Source of the DNA: Piscicola geometra
Lineage: Eukaryota; Annelida; Clitellata; Hirudinida; Piscicolidae
Direction of reading: 5' to 3'
Assembly: GCA_943735955.1 (NCBI GenBank)
Contig: OX030957.1
Location: 13,624,861 to 13,688,860, forward strand
DNA: 64,000 nucleotides
A program made the position numbers and the translations under genes. How positions within the stretch are numbered: the stretch's first letter is position 1; each line of letters opens with the position of its first letter. Positions 33,704 to 62,233 of this stretch are shown here, piece by piece. Below the pieces are notes generated by a model. That model saw nothing but the letters and a program-made list of their open reading frames with translations, was not told the origin of the DNA and searched no databases.

Positions 33704-34044
33704 TTTCTGTTTTTTCATCTCTCAACAAGACACAACGCCTATTTATACGCCCTGTTTACGTCTTACTCTTTCACATTTTTGCATTATCTGCTGTGAGTTA
33801 CTCATTAGCAGTGTATACTTAATGTGAAAACATGAAAATGGTTACGACATGAGTAAGAATGCGCACTTGGATCAAGTCGCAGAGGGAACTCCTTTTGTGG
33901 TGTTTTCCTTTGGCATTCAAGGAACTGCTTCTTAATTTCCAATTATTCTTCAAATCCACACCCTTAGCTGGAAGAGAGTTACAAACACAACAAGAATGTT
34001 TCCATCTTTTAATTATACAACTGAAATGAGTAATTTTCTGAGAA

Positions 34045-34050
34045 TTTATT
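34045..34050 (-). promoter_or_regulatory. Candidate polyadenylation signal for TCF25
   Basis: AATAAA on the - strand, about 150 bases beyond the stop at 34202 and inside the 498-base gap to VWDE. Confidence 0.35.
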
Positions 34051-34201
34051 TAAAGCTCGATCAAATAAATTGGCATCAAAACTACTAAAGCTGCTAAACT
34101 CCATCCAGATTATTAGGTTAAAGTAGGATAATCTCTAAGTATTCATCGATATACAGATTATGGATTAGAGACTTTTCAAAGATTAACTTAGAACTGCAGG
34201 T

Positions 34202-43676
<9,475 letters not shown>

Positions 43677-44645
43677 TTTAATGTATTTAGATGTAAAAAT
43701 ACCTGAAAAACAAAAATCCCAGAGAGCTTTAAAACGTTTATAAAAATTCACTTTTAAAGGTTTCTTCAAACAAATTGTTGTGCTCTTAATTATAAAGTAT
43801 TTTACACATAATTCATAACTAAATGGTTGTTCTTTAATAAACTATTATGTTTTCAAATAGTCAATCTTCGATTATTTTTTGCACACTTTAAAATAACAAA
43901 ATGTATTTGAGGTGTCTCAGGTAAACCCATAATTCCAATTCACATTTTTCTCATGCAAAATTTCTGCAAGATTATATAATAGCTTATTGATTTAAATAAA
44001 GCTATTATTATTTTTTAATGCTCAAAAAACTTAAATCCAATATTTCGAAACATTAATTTTTTTAGGTTTTATTCAAAAATTTGTGACAATGATAATCATC
44101 CTTGGAGAAAAATAAGGCACCATAGAAGTAGAGGTCTTGGTAAAATCTTTTGATGAATAAATAGAACTGATTAATAGTTTATTGTTCATACAAAAATCAG
44201 AAACATTTTAAATAATATTTTTAAGTATATATTTTAAATATTCTCATCGTCGCGAAAAGCATTGACCTAGCGTATTGATCGGCCAAAAGTGCTAGAAGTG
44301 TACAGCAAGCGTACACATATAAAAAATACATTTTTGCAAATGTTTTCCAAAAGAATGCTTTCTCGAAAAAGAATAAATAGTGTGTGAAGAATCGCTTTGA
44401 TTAATTAAATACCAGGCTGAGACTTCATGCGACACTTTTGGATGCTTTCTGCTGTCTGCATCGTCTGCTGGCATATTTAATGAGAACGTACCGATGTATG
44501 AGTGGCATAAGATTATCTCAGTTGGTAAACATTTGTCTAATCCCATTAAACTCCTGTATGTGACTGTTAGAGACACTTGCTGACCATTAGAGCCAATTTC
44601 GTTTGGTTTTGAGGTTATATAACGTTCAAATAACTGCTTGAAATA
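43677..44645. promoter_or_regulatory. Shared upstream region of TCF25 and KIAA0513
   Basis: The two genes are divergent with 969 bases between start codons. The region is AT-rich and no specific element could be identified, so promoter function is inferred from position. Confidence 0.5.
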
Positions 44646-51656
<7,011 letters not shown>

Positions 51657-53264
51657 CATTGCGAAAACATCAGAGTAGACGTTTCAATTTGATTTTTTTA
51701 CAATTCAGATTTTTGTTCATTAATTTTAAGGTAATTAACTTTAATGATTAAATGAGTAGGATAAAACTTTTTAGGGTTTAAATTATTGCTATAGAAAGAA
51801 ATTGGCTTGTAGATTGGTGACAATGTAAATGGAGTCAGAAAATACATTTGAATCAGAGCATTTGCTGGGAAAGATTTATAATACATTGATGATATCTATA
51901 AAAACTTAAAATTTAAAAATTTCATGAATTTGCATAATTTTGATTTCGAATCGATATATCTAGTCTAATTTCTACTAATTTTTCTAAAAAGATTTTCAAG
52001 TTTTCAGGTTGAACATTAAAATATAAAGTTGATTTCTTTCACATTTAAGCTAAAACTGTGTCACCCATCTATTAGGTTTCCTACATTAAATTATTTTTTG
52101 TTTTAAATCGAAAAATTATTCGTATTTTTAAAATGTGTTAAAGTGATAAGTTAAAATTTATGAAAATTCTATTTCAAACAAATTAATTCTAAAATTAATT
52201 GTTTTTTTCTTCATTTAAGCTCAATGCAACTAGCTCAGCAATATTTTAAATTCTTTAAAATGATAAACGATTTATTTTAACTGTTATTTTTAAAGATAGT
52301 TTATTTCAGTTCATTTGAAAGTTTATTGAAAATTGTGAAAAAATATGAATATAGAACAAGAACATTTATTTTTTTAAATTTTGAAACAATTATAAGATGC
52401 CTGTAAAATTTCGAGCAGTATTCGTTGTGTTTTAGTGTAGGTATCCGCTTATTTAACGTAATAAGTGTCGTTACTGTAACTTTTACTAGTCTTATAGTTC
52501 CCATTTCACACTCAGAGACACAATTCAAATAAAAATGACTTTAAATGCAATTTTTAATTTAATCTAATGTTGAAATTCAACTTTAAAACATATTTCTTTA
52601 TACATTTGTTTTTTAGTTTCCTGCTTATTTTTAAACCAAGTTTGGTCTCGACTTTTTGTAGCTTATACACTAGAATCGCATTTAAAAAAACTAGTTCAAT
52701 GTTCTACTTTCAACTTAATATTTTCACGTTTAGAGTAAGAACTTTATATCCTTTAGAAAACGTATCTACTTTTTCTTATTCAAACTTATTCATCGAAATT
52801 GAATATATATTTTTATTTTCATATATTATATTCCAATATTACATTGTAAAAACTAAAGTTTCTCAATTGTTTTTTTATATTTCTAGTGGCGCGTATAGAA
52901 AATCTAGGATAAGTTCTACTTGATTCCACCTCTCTGTGAAGTCTGTGTAACTTTAATCAAATATAAAACTGACTTTTTTGATAGTTAATATAGTTATTAC
53001 CCTGAAAACTAGTAAATAAATAACAAATTGTGTTTTTTAATGAAATTAATTATTGAATAAATATAAACCTAACCTAAAAACATGAACAATCAATCCAAGA
53101 ATTGAACAACCACAAAAATTATTTTTCAATTATTTATTTTTTAAACACATTATTCATTTTAAATAATTTTGGGTTGTCCGAATTTGTCGAGTGGGTTGTC
53201 ATGGAACCCCAAAAAAGTCAATACAATAAAATATTGAATGTTAGAAAATTAAATTGTATATTAT
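51657..53264. other. Intergenic AT-rich DNA
   Basis: I see no exon with family similarity here. Open frames up to ~118 codons (52567-52923) are Phe/Tyr/Ile/Ser-rich, as random AT-rich DNA gives. Confidence 0.6.
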
Positions 53265-53492
53265 AAAGCTCCAAGACACGCAACTGAGGCGCCACTCACA
53301 CGACATACGTCGTGAAACACCGCATCGTATACACTAGGACCTAGTGTATAAGCAACCTAAGCAACCGTGAGCTATCATATACCTAGTGACTAGGTATATG
53401 ATAGCTCACTGTTGCTTAGACGGGGTTCGAACCAGCGACCTTTGAGTTGCAGGTCCAACGACTTACGATCTATTCCAGCCCGCTAACCAATG
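53265..53492 (-). mobile_element. tRNA-derived SINE, - strand copy
   Basis: On the - strand the head (from about 53492) has an A-box-like stretch and the B box GGTCGCTGGTTCGAACCCC. The body carries GTGAGCTATCATATACCTAG, and the tail ACGTCGTGTGAGTGGCGCC resembles the copy at 54455. The body has an extra palindromic ATATACCTAGT/ACTAGGTATAT segment. Confidence 0.85.
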
Positions 53493-53703
53493 TTAACTAC
53501 TTTCTCAACAAAATATTTAATTGTAAAAAATAAAACATATTATTCATATGAATTGTTAAAATGATCAATTATTTCATTTTAGATTTAAAACTTATGATGA
53601 AAGAAAAAAAATTGTTTAAAGTTGAGTTACTTTTAAATTACGTTGCAGACGAATTTGTTTCTTTCGAATTATAAGCTTATTCTAGAATCTAGAAAAGTTC
53701 ACA

Positions 53704-54114
53704 ATGGATGGTGCTAATGAAAAATGTGAAACTTTCAAATATGAGAGCGAACTATTATATAACAAAATTGGAGATTTCGTTTCAATGGTAAATGAAACAA
53801 GGAAGCAAAACCAAAATCTTCTTGAAAATTTGAAAGATGCTTGCGATCTTTTTGTGAGTTTGTTAAAATTAATCAATTTTAAAAATAATAATGACTATCT
53901 TTCTAACCCATAAAAGTCGAAAGAAGTTTACGAGGAAATGGAAGCAAAGATAACAGAGACCTACAATGATACAAATGATATGATACAGGATAAACTCTCG
54001 AAGTTTCACGTGATATTGGAGAAGATTCAATCTTTCGAGAAAGAAAAGGATCATTTTAGAGCAGTTTTGAAGGAGTTCTATAATACAGCTCATAAATCAT
54101 CTGACCAAGAATGA
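53704..54114 (+). CDS. SYCE2: SYCE2-like synaptonemal complex central element protein, 2 exons
   Basis: Exons 53704-53853 and 53917-54114 join in phase 0 (intron of 63 bases, GTGAGT..AAAAG) to give 115 residues, almost entirely predicted coiled coil. Exon 2 (EEMEAKITETYNDTNDMIQD, then KLSKF) matches the conserved helix of vertebrate SYCE2, as I remember it, in spacing and in the YNDxNxxIQxKL pattern. Exon 1 (LLYNKIGDFVSMVNETRKQN) fits the preceding helix. SYCE2 forms fibres with TEX12 in the central element of the synaptonemal complex during meiosis. The protein is shorter than the human one because the disordered tails are missing. AATAAA at 54232-54237 is a candidate polyadenylation signal. 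A different small coiled-coil protein cannot be excluded. Confidence 0.8.
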
Positions 54115-54454
54115 GTATTTAAAATTAAATTCAGTTGAATTGTTTGCTAATTACCACAAATTGAAACATTGCATATTTAAACAGTTCATCAATTTTTTTA
54201 ACAAATAACATGTTTTTATCTAGTTTTTCTAAATAAAACATATAAATGAGTACAAGCTATGTTTGCCTTACATTGTAAGGCTTACAATCTCTGTGTTTCA
54301 TCAGCACTTCTAGCTCATTTAATAATTATTCAATTGTATCAGAATTCAAGAAAAAAAAACATACTCATCAAGTACATTATTTTCTTAAAATTGGTTTTTG
54401 AAAAGATTTGATATAACTGATAAATATATCCAACCATAGATTGTTGTTTGTAGG

Positions 54455-54632
54455 CGAGCGGGTTGGCTTAAATGGTAAGTCGTTAGACCTGCAACTTAAA
54501 GGTCGCCAGTTCGAATCCCTGTACAGCCAACCGTGAGCTATCATATACCTAGTGTATATGATGCGGTGTTTCACGACTTATGTCGTGTGAGTGGCGCTTC
54601 AGTTGCGTGCCCGGGCGCTATACAAAACTGAC
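54455..54632 (+). mobile_element. tRNA-derived SINE, + strand copy
   Basis: The tRNA-like head (54455-54530) has GGTTGGCTTAAATGGTAAGT (A box) and GGTCGCCAGTTCGAATCCC (B box). The body holds GTGAGCTATCATATACCTAG and the tail GTGTGAGTGGCGCTTCAGTT. It is not counted as a tRNA gene because it lacks a clear acceptor stem and shares a non-tRNA body with the other copy. Confidence 0.87.
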
Positions 54633-54828
54633 ATTATCATTCCCAAACATAGTACAAAATATGGGTCCTATTATAACTTACATATTTTAAACTTTAAAGT
54701 TTAAAGATAATAAGTTTCAATAAATTTAAAGGCATAGATAATACACACAAGGTCCATTTTAAATTTAAACTAAAAGTGATTAAGGAATGAATGGATATTT
54801 CGAGATCTCTTAGAAATTCTAAATTAGA

Positions 54829-57380
54829 ATGGATTCTTCTGATATTGTACTGTCGGAAGTTCATATTGATTGTGAAAAATTTGAAGAAGACTGTAACAAG
54901 TGTAAGTTTATTTGTTGGGATTGATTCTAAATATTGAAATAAAAGTTTTTACTAGTCTATCAGGTAGACTCTATTTTTATTAAAATTTAATATTTAAATC
55001 TTCTTTATAAATGTTTATAAATTTAATACTATCAATATCAAGATGTCATGAGTAGGTTTCTTTTCAAAAATGACAAAGTTAACTCTCTACTGGGTAAGCA
55101 ATACTTTTATTCTCATTGAAATAGTCTTCCTTGAAATTTTTGATTTAATGATTAAATAAATAATTTCAAGAAAGACTAGTTATGAAAATGATTATCAGGT
55201 GATGCTCATTCAGGCAGTGTCACTGAAGCAACTGCAAAGTCGAATAACGAAAATAATGGAGAAAATGAGGAAGATTTAGATCCTCCGAGAAGAAAAGAAA
55301 TTCAAGATGTACTGAAAATCAGTTAGTATTACTACTAGTAGTAGCAGCAGTACTAACTAATTATCAGTGGTACTAATACTTGTAATAGACAGTTATGAAT
55401 ATAATATTAGTATAAATTTTTTATAAGTTACTGAATTTTAACTATTTAATAATTTTAAATGTTTCAAAACATATCTTACTTGAAATAAAATAGTTTTATT
55501 TTTATTTGTTTTATTTTTATTTCAATCGAGTTTAAACGCTTTTCATATATAAAAAAAAGTGAAAGCTTTGAATTCTTGTTTCATCTCGACAGAGCACCGT
55601 CTGCAAACACCCCTGTGCGAGGTTGGTGGGCAGGTGTGGATGGCTTCACTACTCATGGCTGATTTGGTGCTTGCTCAGGTGATGATGACGATTATTACTA
55701 TAATGATTATAGTATAATCATTTTTATTATTATTATTATCATCATCTTCATTTTCTTACTTGTGATAAACCTATGAATTGCAAATCAATTTGATGAGCAG
55801 TTCAGTATTGTATAAGGCCTTATCAGTGTATTCAACACAGGCTTACCGATTTGAGAAGCAGGTTGTGTTGTGCTTGGGTGTGGGAGTGGGTTTGGATGCA
55901 GTGGTCTTAGCCATGTTTGCCTCCAAAGTTATATGCACTGGTGAGTGGTGCAATGATTTATTGTTACTAGTTTTGTCCACTATTTAAATAAAATATTTTA
56001 AAATAATGTTAACATAAATGTCAAACCTGTTTCATGTTAATTGGTTTATTCTAATTTTGAAAATGTAAATTATTTTCTCTAATTTCTTAACCTTTATTTT
56101 TTTAGATTTTCTATCAGAGGCACTGCAACTGTGTGAGACGAACATGAAGTTGAATAAGCATTTGAGAAGACAACGCTGTCAAAGGAAAAGTCGTCTCAAA
56201 GCAGATCTTAAAATACGTGTTAATAATGATGATGATGCTGTTGATGATGGTGATGATGATGATAAGGATGTTGTTGTTGATGATGATGATTCTCATACTG
56301 AGGGCACAGTCATCAGCGATAACTCCAAAAATGCTGATGAAGATGCTGACAACCATGTGAAAAGTATTGACGATCAAGTAGGTGCTCCTAATGATGATGT
56401 TTGCTCTTATCTTCACCTGGATTGGTGTCGACCTTTGGAGGAAAGTAAGGAAGTGCATAATTTAAATGCTGCTAGACCCGATGGAGCCTCACCATCTGGC
56501 CACAACTACTACCAGGCATTTGCAAGTGGTCTTCCAGCCAGCGGGAGATGTTGTCTTCGCTGGCTTTCATCATCGCATCTGACGGTCAATCCTCCGCGTC
56601 GATTTCGTACAAAGCTTATTTATCATCTTTCGCCATTTATTTTTAGCGGATTAATATATTTTATTATAATCAATTGTATTATTATATTGTATTATAATAT
56701 TTTGTATTATAATATTTTGTATTATAATATATTGTATTATAATATATTGTATTATAATATATTGTATTATAATATATTGTATTATAATATATTGTATTAT
56801 AATATATTGTATTATAATATATTGTATTATAATATATTGTATTATAATATATTGTATTATAATATATTGTATTATAATATATTGTATTATTATATTGTAT
56901 TAGAATATATTGTATTATTATATTATAATATAATATATTGTATTATTTTATCATACTCACAGTTGTGTACAGTGAAGAACTAAGCACCCACCTCCTCAAC
57001 ACCATCACACAACTGCTTGACTGCAGCCGCAAGAGCCGTGTGGTTGTCTTGGTTGCCGTTGAAAGGAGGTTTTTATAGTTTTTAAATGTATTATTATTAA
57101 TATTGATATTATTAAAAATAGATAAAATTTAAAATAAGATATTTTGTCGAAGTTTGTAGATTCGTTTATAAAGTCAGTTGTCTTGCATGCACCAAGGCTG
57201 AACTTTTCTCTGAATGACATGGATGTTTCTTGTGCCGCCTACGACCACTTTGTCGAGTTACTCCACGAAATGTGCACCCTCCCCCAACTCTTTTCCCTCC
57301 ACTACGACTTCGCTGTCTCCAAAATGGAGAATATACCGCAGTATTTTGAATACAAAAAGTCTCCGTACTTGGTAGATTAA
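54829..57380 (+). CDS. METTL22: METTL22-like protein methyltransferase, 9 exons
   Basis: Exons: 54829-54901, 55043-55093, 55199-55321, 55593-55678, 55841-55940, 56106-56444, 56516-56584, 56963-57068, 57197-57380; phases agree, giving 376 residues (human ~404). The seven-beta-strand fold is readable: GGQVWMASLLMADLVL, motif I LCLGVGVGLDAVVLAMFAS, VICTDFLSEALQLCETN (acidic residue after strand 2), YLHLDW, LAFIIASDVVYSEEL, VVVLVAVERRLNFSL and CAAYDHFVELL. METTL22 methylates lysine on KIN17 in vertebrates. Two oddities: motif I has Cys where the family usually has Glu, and exon 6 holds an Asp-rich insert (about 56224-56295) encoded by a GAT repeat. The start ATG (54829) is the first in frame but not proven. 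Confidence 0.9.
56684..56945. repeat. 15-bp AT-rich minisatellite in METTL22 intron 7
   Basis: About 15 copies of ATTGTATTATAATAT in a 378-base intron. Confidence 0.93.
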
Positions 57381-57502
57381 CTATTTAGTTTTATTGTTGA
57401 TAATTTAAAAGGCAACTACAGTGAATTAAACTTTAAAATTGTATGTAGCAAATTTTTTGTTTTAGGCACATAAAAATTAAAAATATTATTTTTTTTTGGC
57501 AT

Positions 57503-59672
57503 TCATCCATCTCGTGAGATGATGATAGCGCTCTGATGTGTTCTTTGACGGCAGCTTCTAGAGTGGCTCAGCAGACCGATCCTGGATCGACAGTCTCTGC
57601 TGCAGCGGCTGCAGGTGAAGTCGGATGGAGGATCGAGAGCCTGATTCTGCTGCCTCATTTTTCTTTTTTGCCTTCGGGATTCCAGATGTTGCCTGCGTTC
57701 TTCCTCGCCCTTTTTGATGCCTTTGGGGACAGTCTGGCGCCAGCCCCTCCGGTCATCGACTAGCTCTTCCCATCTGCCAGGGTCGATACCCGTAAGTTTG
57801 AGGTCGCGTTTGCAGACGTCTTTGAAGCGTAGTTGCGGGCGACCAACTGGACGTTGTCTTGTAGCCAGCTCGCCATAGAGGATGTCCTTGGGTATGCGAC
57901 CTTCTTCCATTCTACGCATGTGACCCAGCCAGCGTAAACGTCTTTGGCATAGAAGGAGGTGTATGCTGAGTGAGTTGGCTTGATTGAGTACGGCTGTGTT
58001 GGTGACTTTGTCTTGCCATGTTATGCCAAGGATGCGTCGGAGACAGCGAAGATGAAAGCTTTCGAGACGATCTTCTTGCCTGGCATAGGTGGTCCAGGTT
58101 TTGCTGCCATACAACAGAGTGCTGAGAACGCACGCCTGGTACACTTTGAGCTTGGTGTTTCGTGTCAGTTGGTTGTTGGTCCATACACGTTTGCTCAATC
58201 TGGCCATGATGCTGGCTGCTTTGGCGAGCCTCTTATCAATCTCAATGTCGAGGGATAGGCTGCTAGTAATGACGGAACCCAAGTATGTGAACTTGTCAGT
58301 GGCCTCCAGCACCTGATGGTCGATTGTGATTGAGGGTGGAACAGGAATGTCTTGACCCATGATGTTGGTTTTCTTGATACTGATGGTCAGACCGAATTCC
58401 CTGCAAGCCTGAGCAAAGCGATTCATCAGCTGCTGAAGGTGTTCTTCCATGTGTGACACCAGGGCCGCATCATCAGCGAACAGCATGTCTCTGATGAGGA
58501 CAGTGCGAATTTTTGTCTTTGCTCTTAGGCGTGCCATGGTCAGCAGTTTCCCGTCACTTCTGGTGTGTGAATGGACACCTTCGGCAGACTCTTTAAATGC
58601 AAAGTTCAACAGCATCGAGAAGAAGATACAGAATAAGGTAGGCGCTAGCACAAAACCCTGTTTGACCCCACTCTTGATTATGAAGGATTCTGAGGTCTCT
58701 CCATCGTAGCTGACCACACCTTGCATGTTTTCGTGATAAGAAGTTGTAATGTTGAGCAGCCGAGGTGGACAGCCGATCTTCTTGAGTAGCCGAAATAGGC
58801 CGTTTCTGCTTACAAGGTCGAATGCCTTAGTTAGGTCGATAAAGGCGATATACAGCGGCATCCGCTGTTCTCTGCACTTTTCCTGGAGCTGACGCACGGA
58901 GGAGATCATGTCGACTGTGGATCTTCCTGATCTGAAGCCGCATTGCGATTCAGGATACACACGACTTGCTAGGACTTGGAGACGGTTGAGGACAACGCGT
59001 GCGAAAGCTTTACCCACGACGCTAAGCAGTGAGATGCCCCTGTAGTTGTTGCAGTCGCTGCGGTCGCCCTTGTTCTCATACAGGGTGACAGTCTTAGCAT
59101 TGCGCATGTTCTGTGGAACTCTACCTTCTCTCCAACATAGGCGAAGGAGCTTGTGAAGTGGTTCTAGCAGAGACGGTTTACCACATTTGATTATTTCTGG
59201 TGGGATGCCATCGTCTCCTGGTGCTTTTCCACTCTTTAAGGCATCGATAGCTTTGCTGAGTTCGTCCATGGTCGGCTCGACATCCAGTTCTTTCAAGACT
59301 GGCAAGTCTTCAATAGCGTCCAGTGCTATCTGAGTCACAGAGTTTTCTTTGGAATAAAGTTCCAGATAGTGTTCGACCCACCTTGCCATTTGTTTGTCTT
59401 TGTCTGTGATGGTCTCTCCTGATTTGGACTTTAAGGGTGCAGTCTTCTTTGCTGACTTGCCTGTTGCTTTTTTGATGCCTTCATACATGCTCCTTACGTT
59501 GCCAGCGTCTGACGCTTGTTGAATACTATTCGCCAGTTGAAGCCAATAGTCATTTGCGCAGCGTCGAGCCGTCTGCTGGGCTTTTCTTCGGGCAGCTTTC
59601 AACACTTCGAAGGTGGACTGACTCGGGTCGCGTTTGTAATCAATCAATGCCTTTCTCTTTGCGTCATAACAG
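57503..59672 (-). pseudogene. LINE reverse transcriptase domain
   Basis: A ~714-codon open frame with RT landmarks: ALKSGKAPGDDGIPPEIIKC, KNKGDRSDCNNYRGISLL-like block (here ENKGDRSD..), ESQCGFRSGRSTVDMI, LYIAFIDLTKAFD, SGVKQGFVLAPTLF and catalytic MLFADDAAL. A C-terminal zinc-knuckle-like CSRCSRDCRSRIGLLSH follows. The frame is intact to its stop at 57503, but it is out of frame with the upstream endonuclease because of a small indel near 59663-59672. Confidence 0.9.
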
Positions 59673-59969
59673 GCTCAAGATCTGCCGCATTCGCTTCGAA
59701 CCAATCGGTGTTCTTGTGTTCCTTTTTACCATACGTGAGTAAAGCAGTTCTGAAGATGGTATTCCGGAGCGAGTTCCATCTGACTTCCGCATTAGGCTCT
59801 TGGTCGCAGTGTTGCAGCTCCCCCAGCCGATCTATGAACTCCTGGTTCTTGGCCTGATGGGTGGTCTGATAGGTGTTGATTTTCGGCTGGCATTTCTTCT
59901 TGGAGAGGTGGAGCCTCTTGGGGCGCAACTTTATCTTTGACGCAATCAGAGAGTGGTCTGTATCGCAAT
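59648..59969 (-). pseudogene. LINE endonuclease C-terminus and linker
   Basis: The segment begins with TDHSLIASKIKLRPKRLHLS, the end of the endonuclease fold with its catalytic His, and ends at a stop created by the frameshift. It directly continues the endonuclease frame on the other side of the hAT insertion. Confidence 0.85.
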
Positions 59970-61477
59970 TAGAGGTCGGACATGGACGATTTTTCATTCC
60001 CGGTCCCGTCCCGTTCCCGAAATTTGTTTTCCCGTCCCGTCCCGTTCCCGATGGGACATCAGAATTTTGATTCCCGTCCCGTCCCGTTCCCGAAATTTTT
60101 TTCCCCGTCCCGTCCCGTTCCCGAAAGCTTTTTGTGCTTTTATTTATTTTCGCTGCCGTTTTCACTGGTCCCAAACTTGCTAGTTCTAAAATTTCTTAAC
60201 ATTTATTATTTGAAAGTCAGAGAATAATTCTTTTAATGAAATAAAAAAACACGATTTAAATTCAATATTTATTGAAATGAAAGTATTGTTTTTGAGTAAT
60301 TCAATCAAGTCTTTATTGCTTTTCACACGGGTTAAACCGTTAAGAGTATCAGCTTTCAAATGAGATGATTTTGGGTCTGAAGTTAAACGACCACATATTG
60401 AAAAATTCTGTTCACAGCGAATATAACATGCAGATATACTAAACAAAATTTTGGCTACTTCTTGTGCTATTTTAAAATTGCTCATTTTACTCCAATAAAA
60501 TAAAACATCTTTATAGTTTTCAATTTTTTTGCGACGTAATTGTGAATATTTGTTCAATTCATCCTCTTCTGAATTTTTTTCTTTTTTCATTATTACTAAT
60601 TCTTTAATAATGTTAGAAATATGTTTTTTAACAACATTCTTATTCTCCACAACTTCAAATATAAAATCATTCGTATAATTTGATAGTATAATAATTTTAT
60701 TATAATTTTTACATTATAAAAACAAACATAATAGGTCTAAATAACCATCATTTGTTTTTTTCTCAAAGGCACTGCAGCTTGGTCTGGCTGTACAAAATAG
60801 AATTAAATTTTCTCTAATGAAAGTCTTGGTATTTATTTCTTTTCTATCCCAAACTTTTTTCCTATTATTCTTTCATACTGGGGATGCAACAGACATGCTG
60901 TCATAGGAATAAGATCAATGGCATCTTTTCTTTTGTCGAAATGATCAACTGAGCAATCATTTAGAAATTAATCATTCAAATTCAAAGTATTAAATTATAA
61001 AATTAAAATTATATAACTGACCATTTTGATTTCCTATGAAAAGTTTTCATCATCGCCCATTTGTTCTAATCTCCCTAATCTTTGGACTCGTCATAACAAC
61101 TTCAAATGTAGTGTTGGAAATTTTGATATTGGCAATGGTGGCTTCGTTATACATTTCCATTGCATTTAATACTTATTTTAAGTACGGAGTATCGATGAAA
61201 TAAGGATTTCCATACTTAGAAGTTTGCTGAAAAATCATTGTTAAAGAATCCAATCCCAATAACTGTTATTCCCGTTTTTCTCGTTCCCGATTTAAAAGTT
61301 GATTCCCGTTCCCGTCTTTTCTCGTTCCCGATTTGAATATTGATTCCCGTTCCCGTTCCCGTCCCGAAAACCTATTCCCGGTTCCCGACTTTTCCCGTCC
61401 CGAAATTAATTTTCATTCCCGTTCCCGCGGGAGTCCCGCGGGTACCCGGTCAGATCGGGTACCCGTTCCGACCTCTA
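59970..61477 (-). mobile_element. hAT family A, copy 3, inserted in the LINE
   Basis: TAGAGGTCGGAC-type ends with a perfect 8-bp target duplication ATCGCAAT (59962-59969 and 61478-61485). A - strand remnant (60186-60650) encodes FKIAQEVAKILFSISACYI and a dimerisation motif close to copy 2. The outer ~150 bases at each end are built of CCCGTTCCCG-type motifs. The element lacks the catalytic half and is non-autonomous. Confidence 0.95.
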
Positions 61478-62233
61478 ATCGCAATCGGCACTATGGTAAG
61501 CTCTGGTGCTGCGGACGTTGTTCAACGAGTTGTGCCTGGTGATGATCAAGTCCAGTTGATGCCAATGATTTGATCTTGGATGTCTCCAGGACACCTTGTG
61601 ACATGCTTTGTTCTGGAAATATGTGTTTGTTACGCACAGGTTGTGGTAGCAACAGAATTCGAGTAGTCTCTGGCCGTTTTCGTTCATTTTCCCGATGCCA
61701 TGGTGACCCAGCACATCTGGCCATGAGTCGTGGTCAGAGCCAACACGGGCGTTAAAATCTCCCAGAAGGTAAAGGTGTTCGGAGGCAGGGACTGTGGCAA
61801 CAACGCTGCTTAGTTGTTCGTAGAATTGATCTTTAGTCTCGGTGCTGGCTTGCATGGTCGGTGCATAGATGCACAGAAGATTAGCAAAGCCAGATGCTGT
61901 GAGAAGGCGTAGAGTGAGGATTCTCTCTGTGCCGCGGGAAGAAGGTTCGGACATGCTAAGCAGGGTGTTCTTGATGGCGAAGCCGACTCCGTGTTCCCTG
62001 GTCTCCTCTTCTCCTTTTCCTTGCCAAAAGAACGCGTAGTGTTCCGCCCTCAAGGATCCAGACTCTGGAAGACGCGTTTCCTGTAGGGCTGCAACATCAA
62101 CGTTTAGTCTGTGCAGCTCATGATCGATGACTGCAGTCTTGCGAAGGTCTTCAATCTCACGAAGGTCATCACTCAGTCCAGTGCGCATAGTACGTACGTT
62201 CCAGCTTGCGATACGGAGAGCTGGAATCTCCAT
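61478..62233 (-). pseudogene. LINE endonuclease domain, N-terminal part
   Basis: A 252-codon frame starting at 62233 shows the exonuclease-endonuclease-phosphatase motifs: LRIASWNVRTM, DVAALQETRLP, EHGVGFAIKN, LLGDFNARVGSDHDSW and LDLIITR. It breaks off at HSADCD, where the hAT element begins. Confidence 0.9.

Noticed and set aside
54455..54530. A tRNA gene
   Set aside because: A- and B-box-like sequences are present, but a full cloverleaf is not evident and the sequence continues into a body shared with a second copy, so it is a SINE head.
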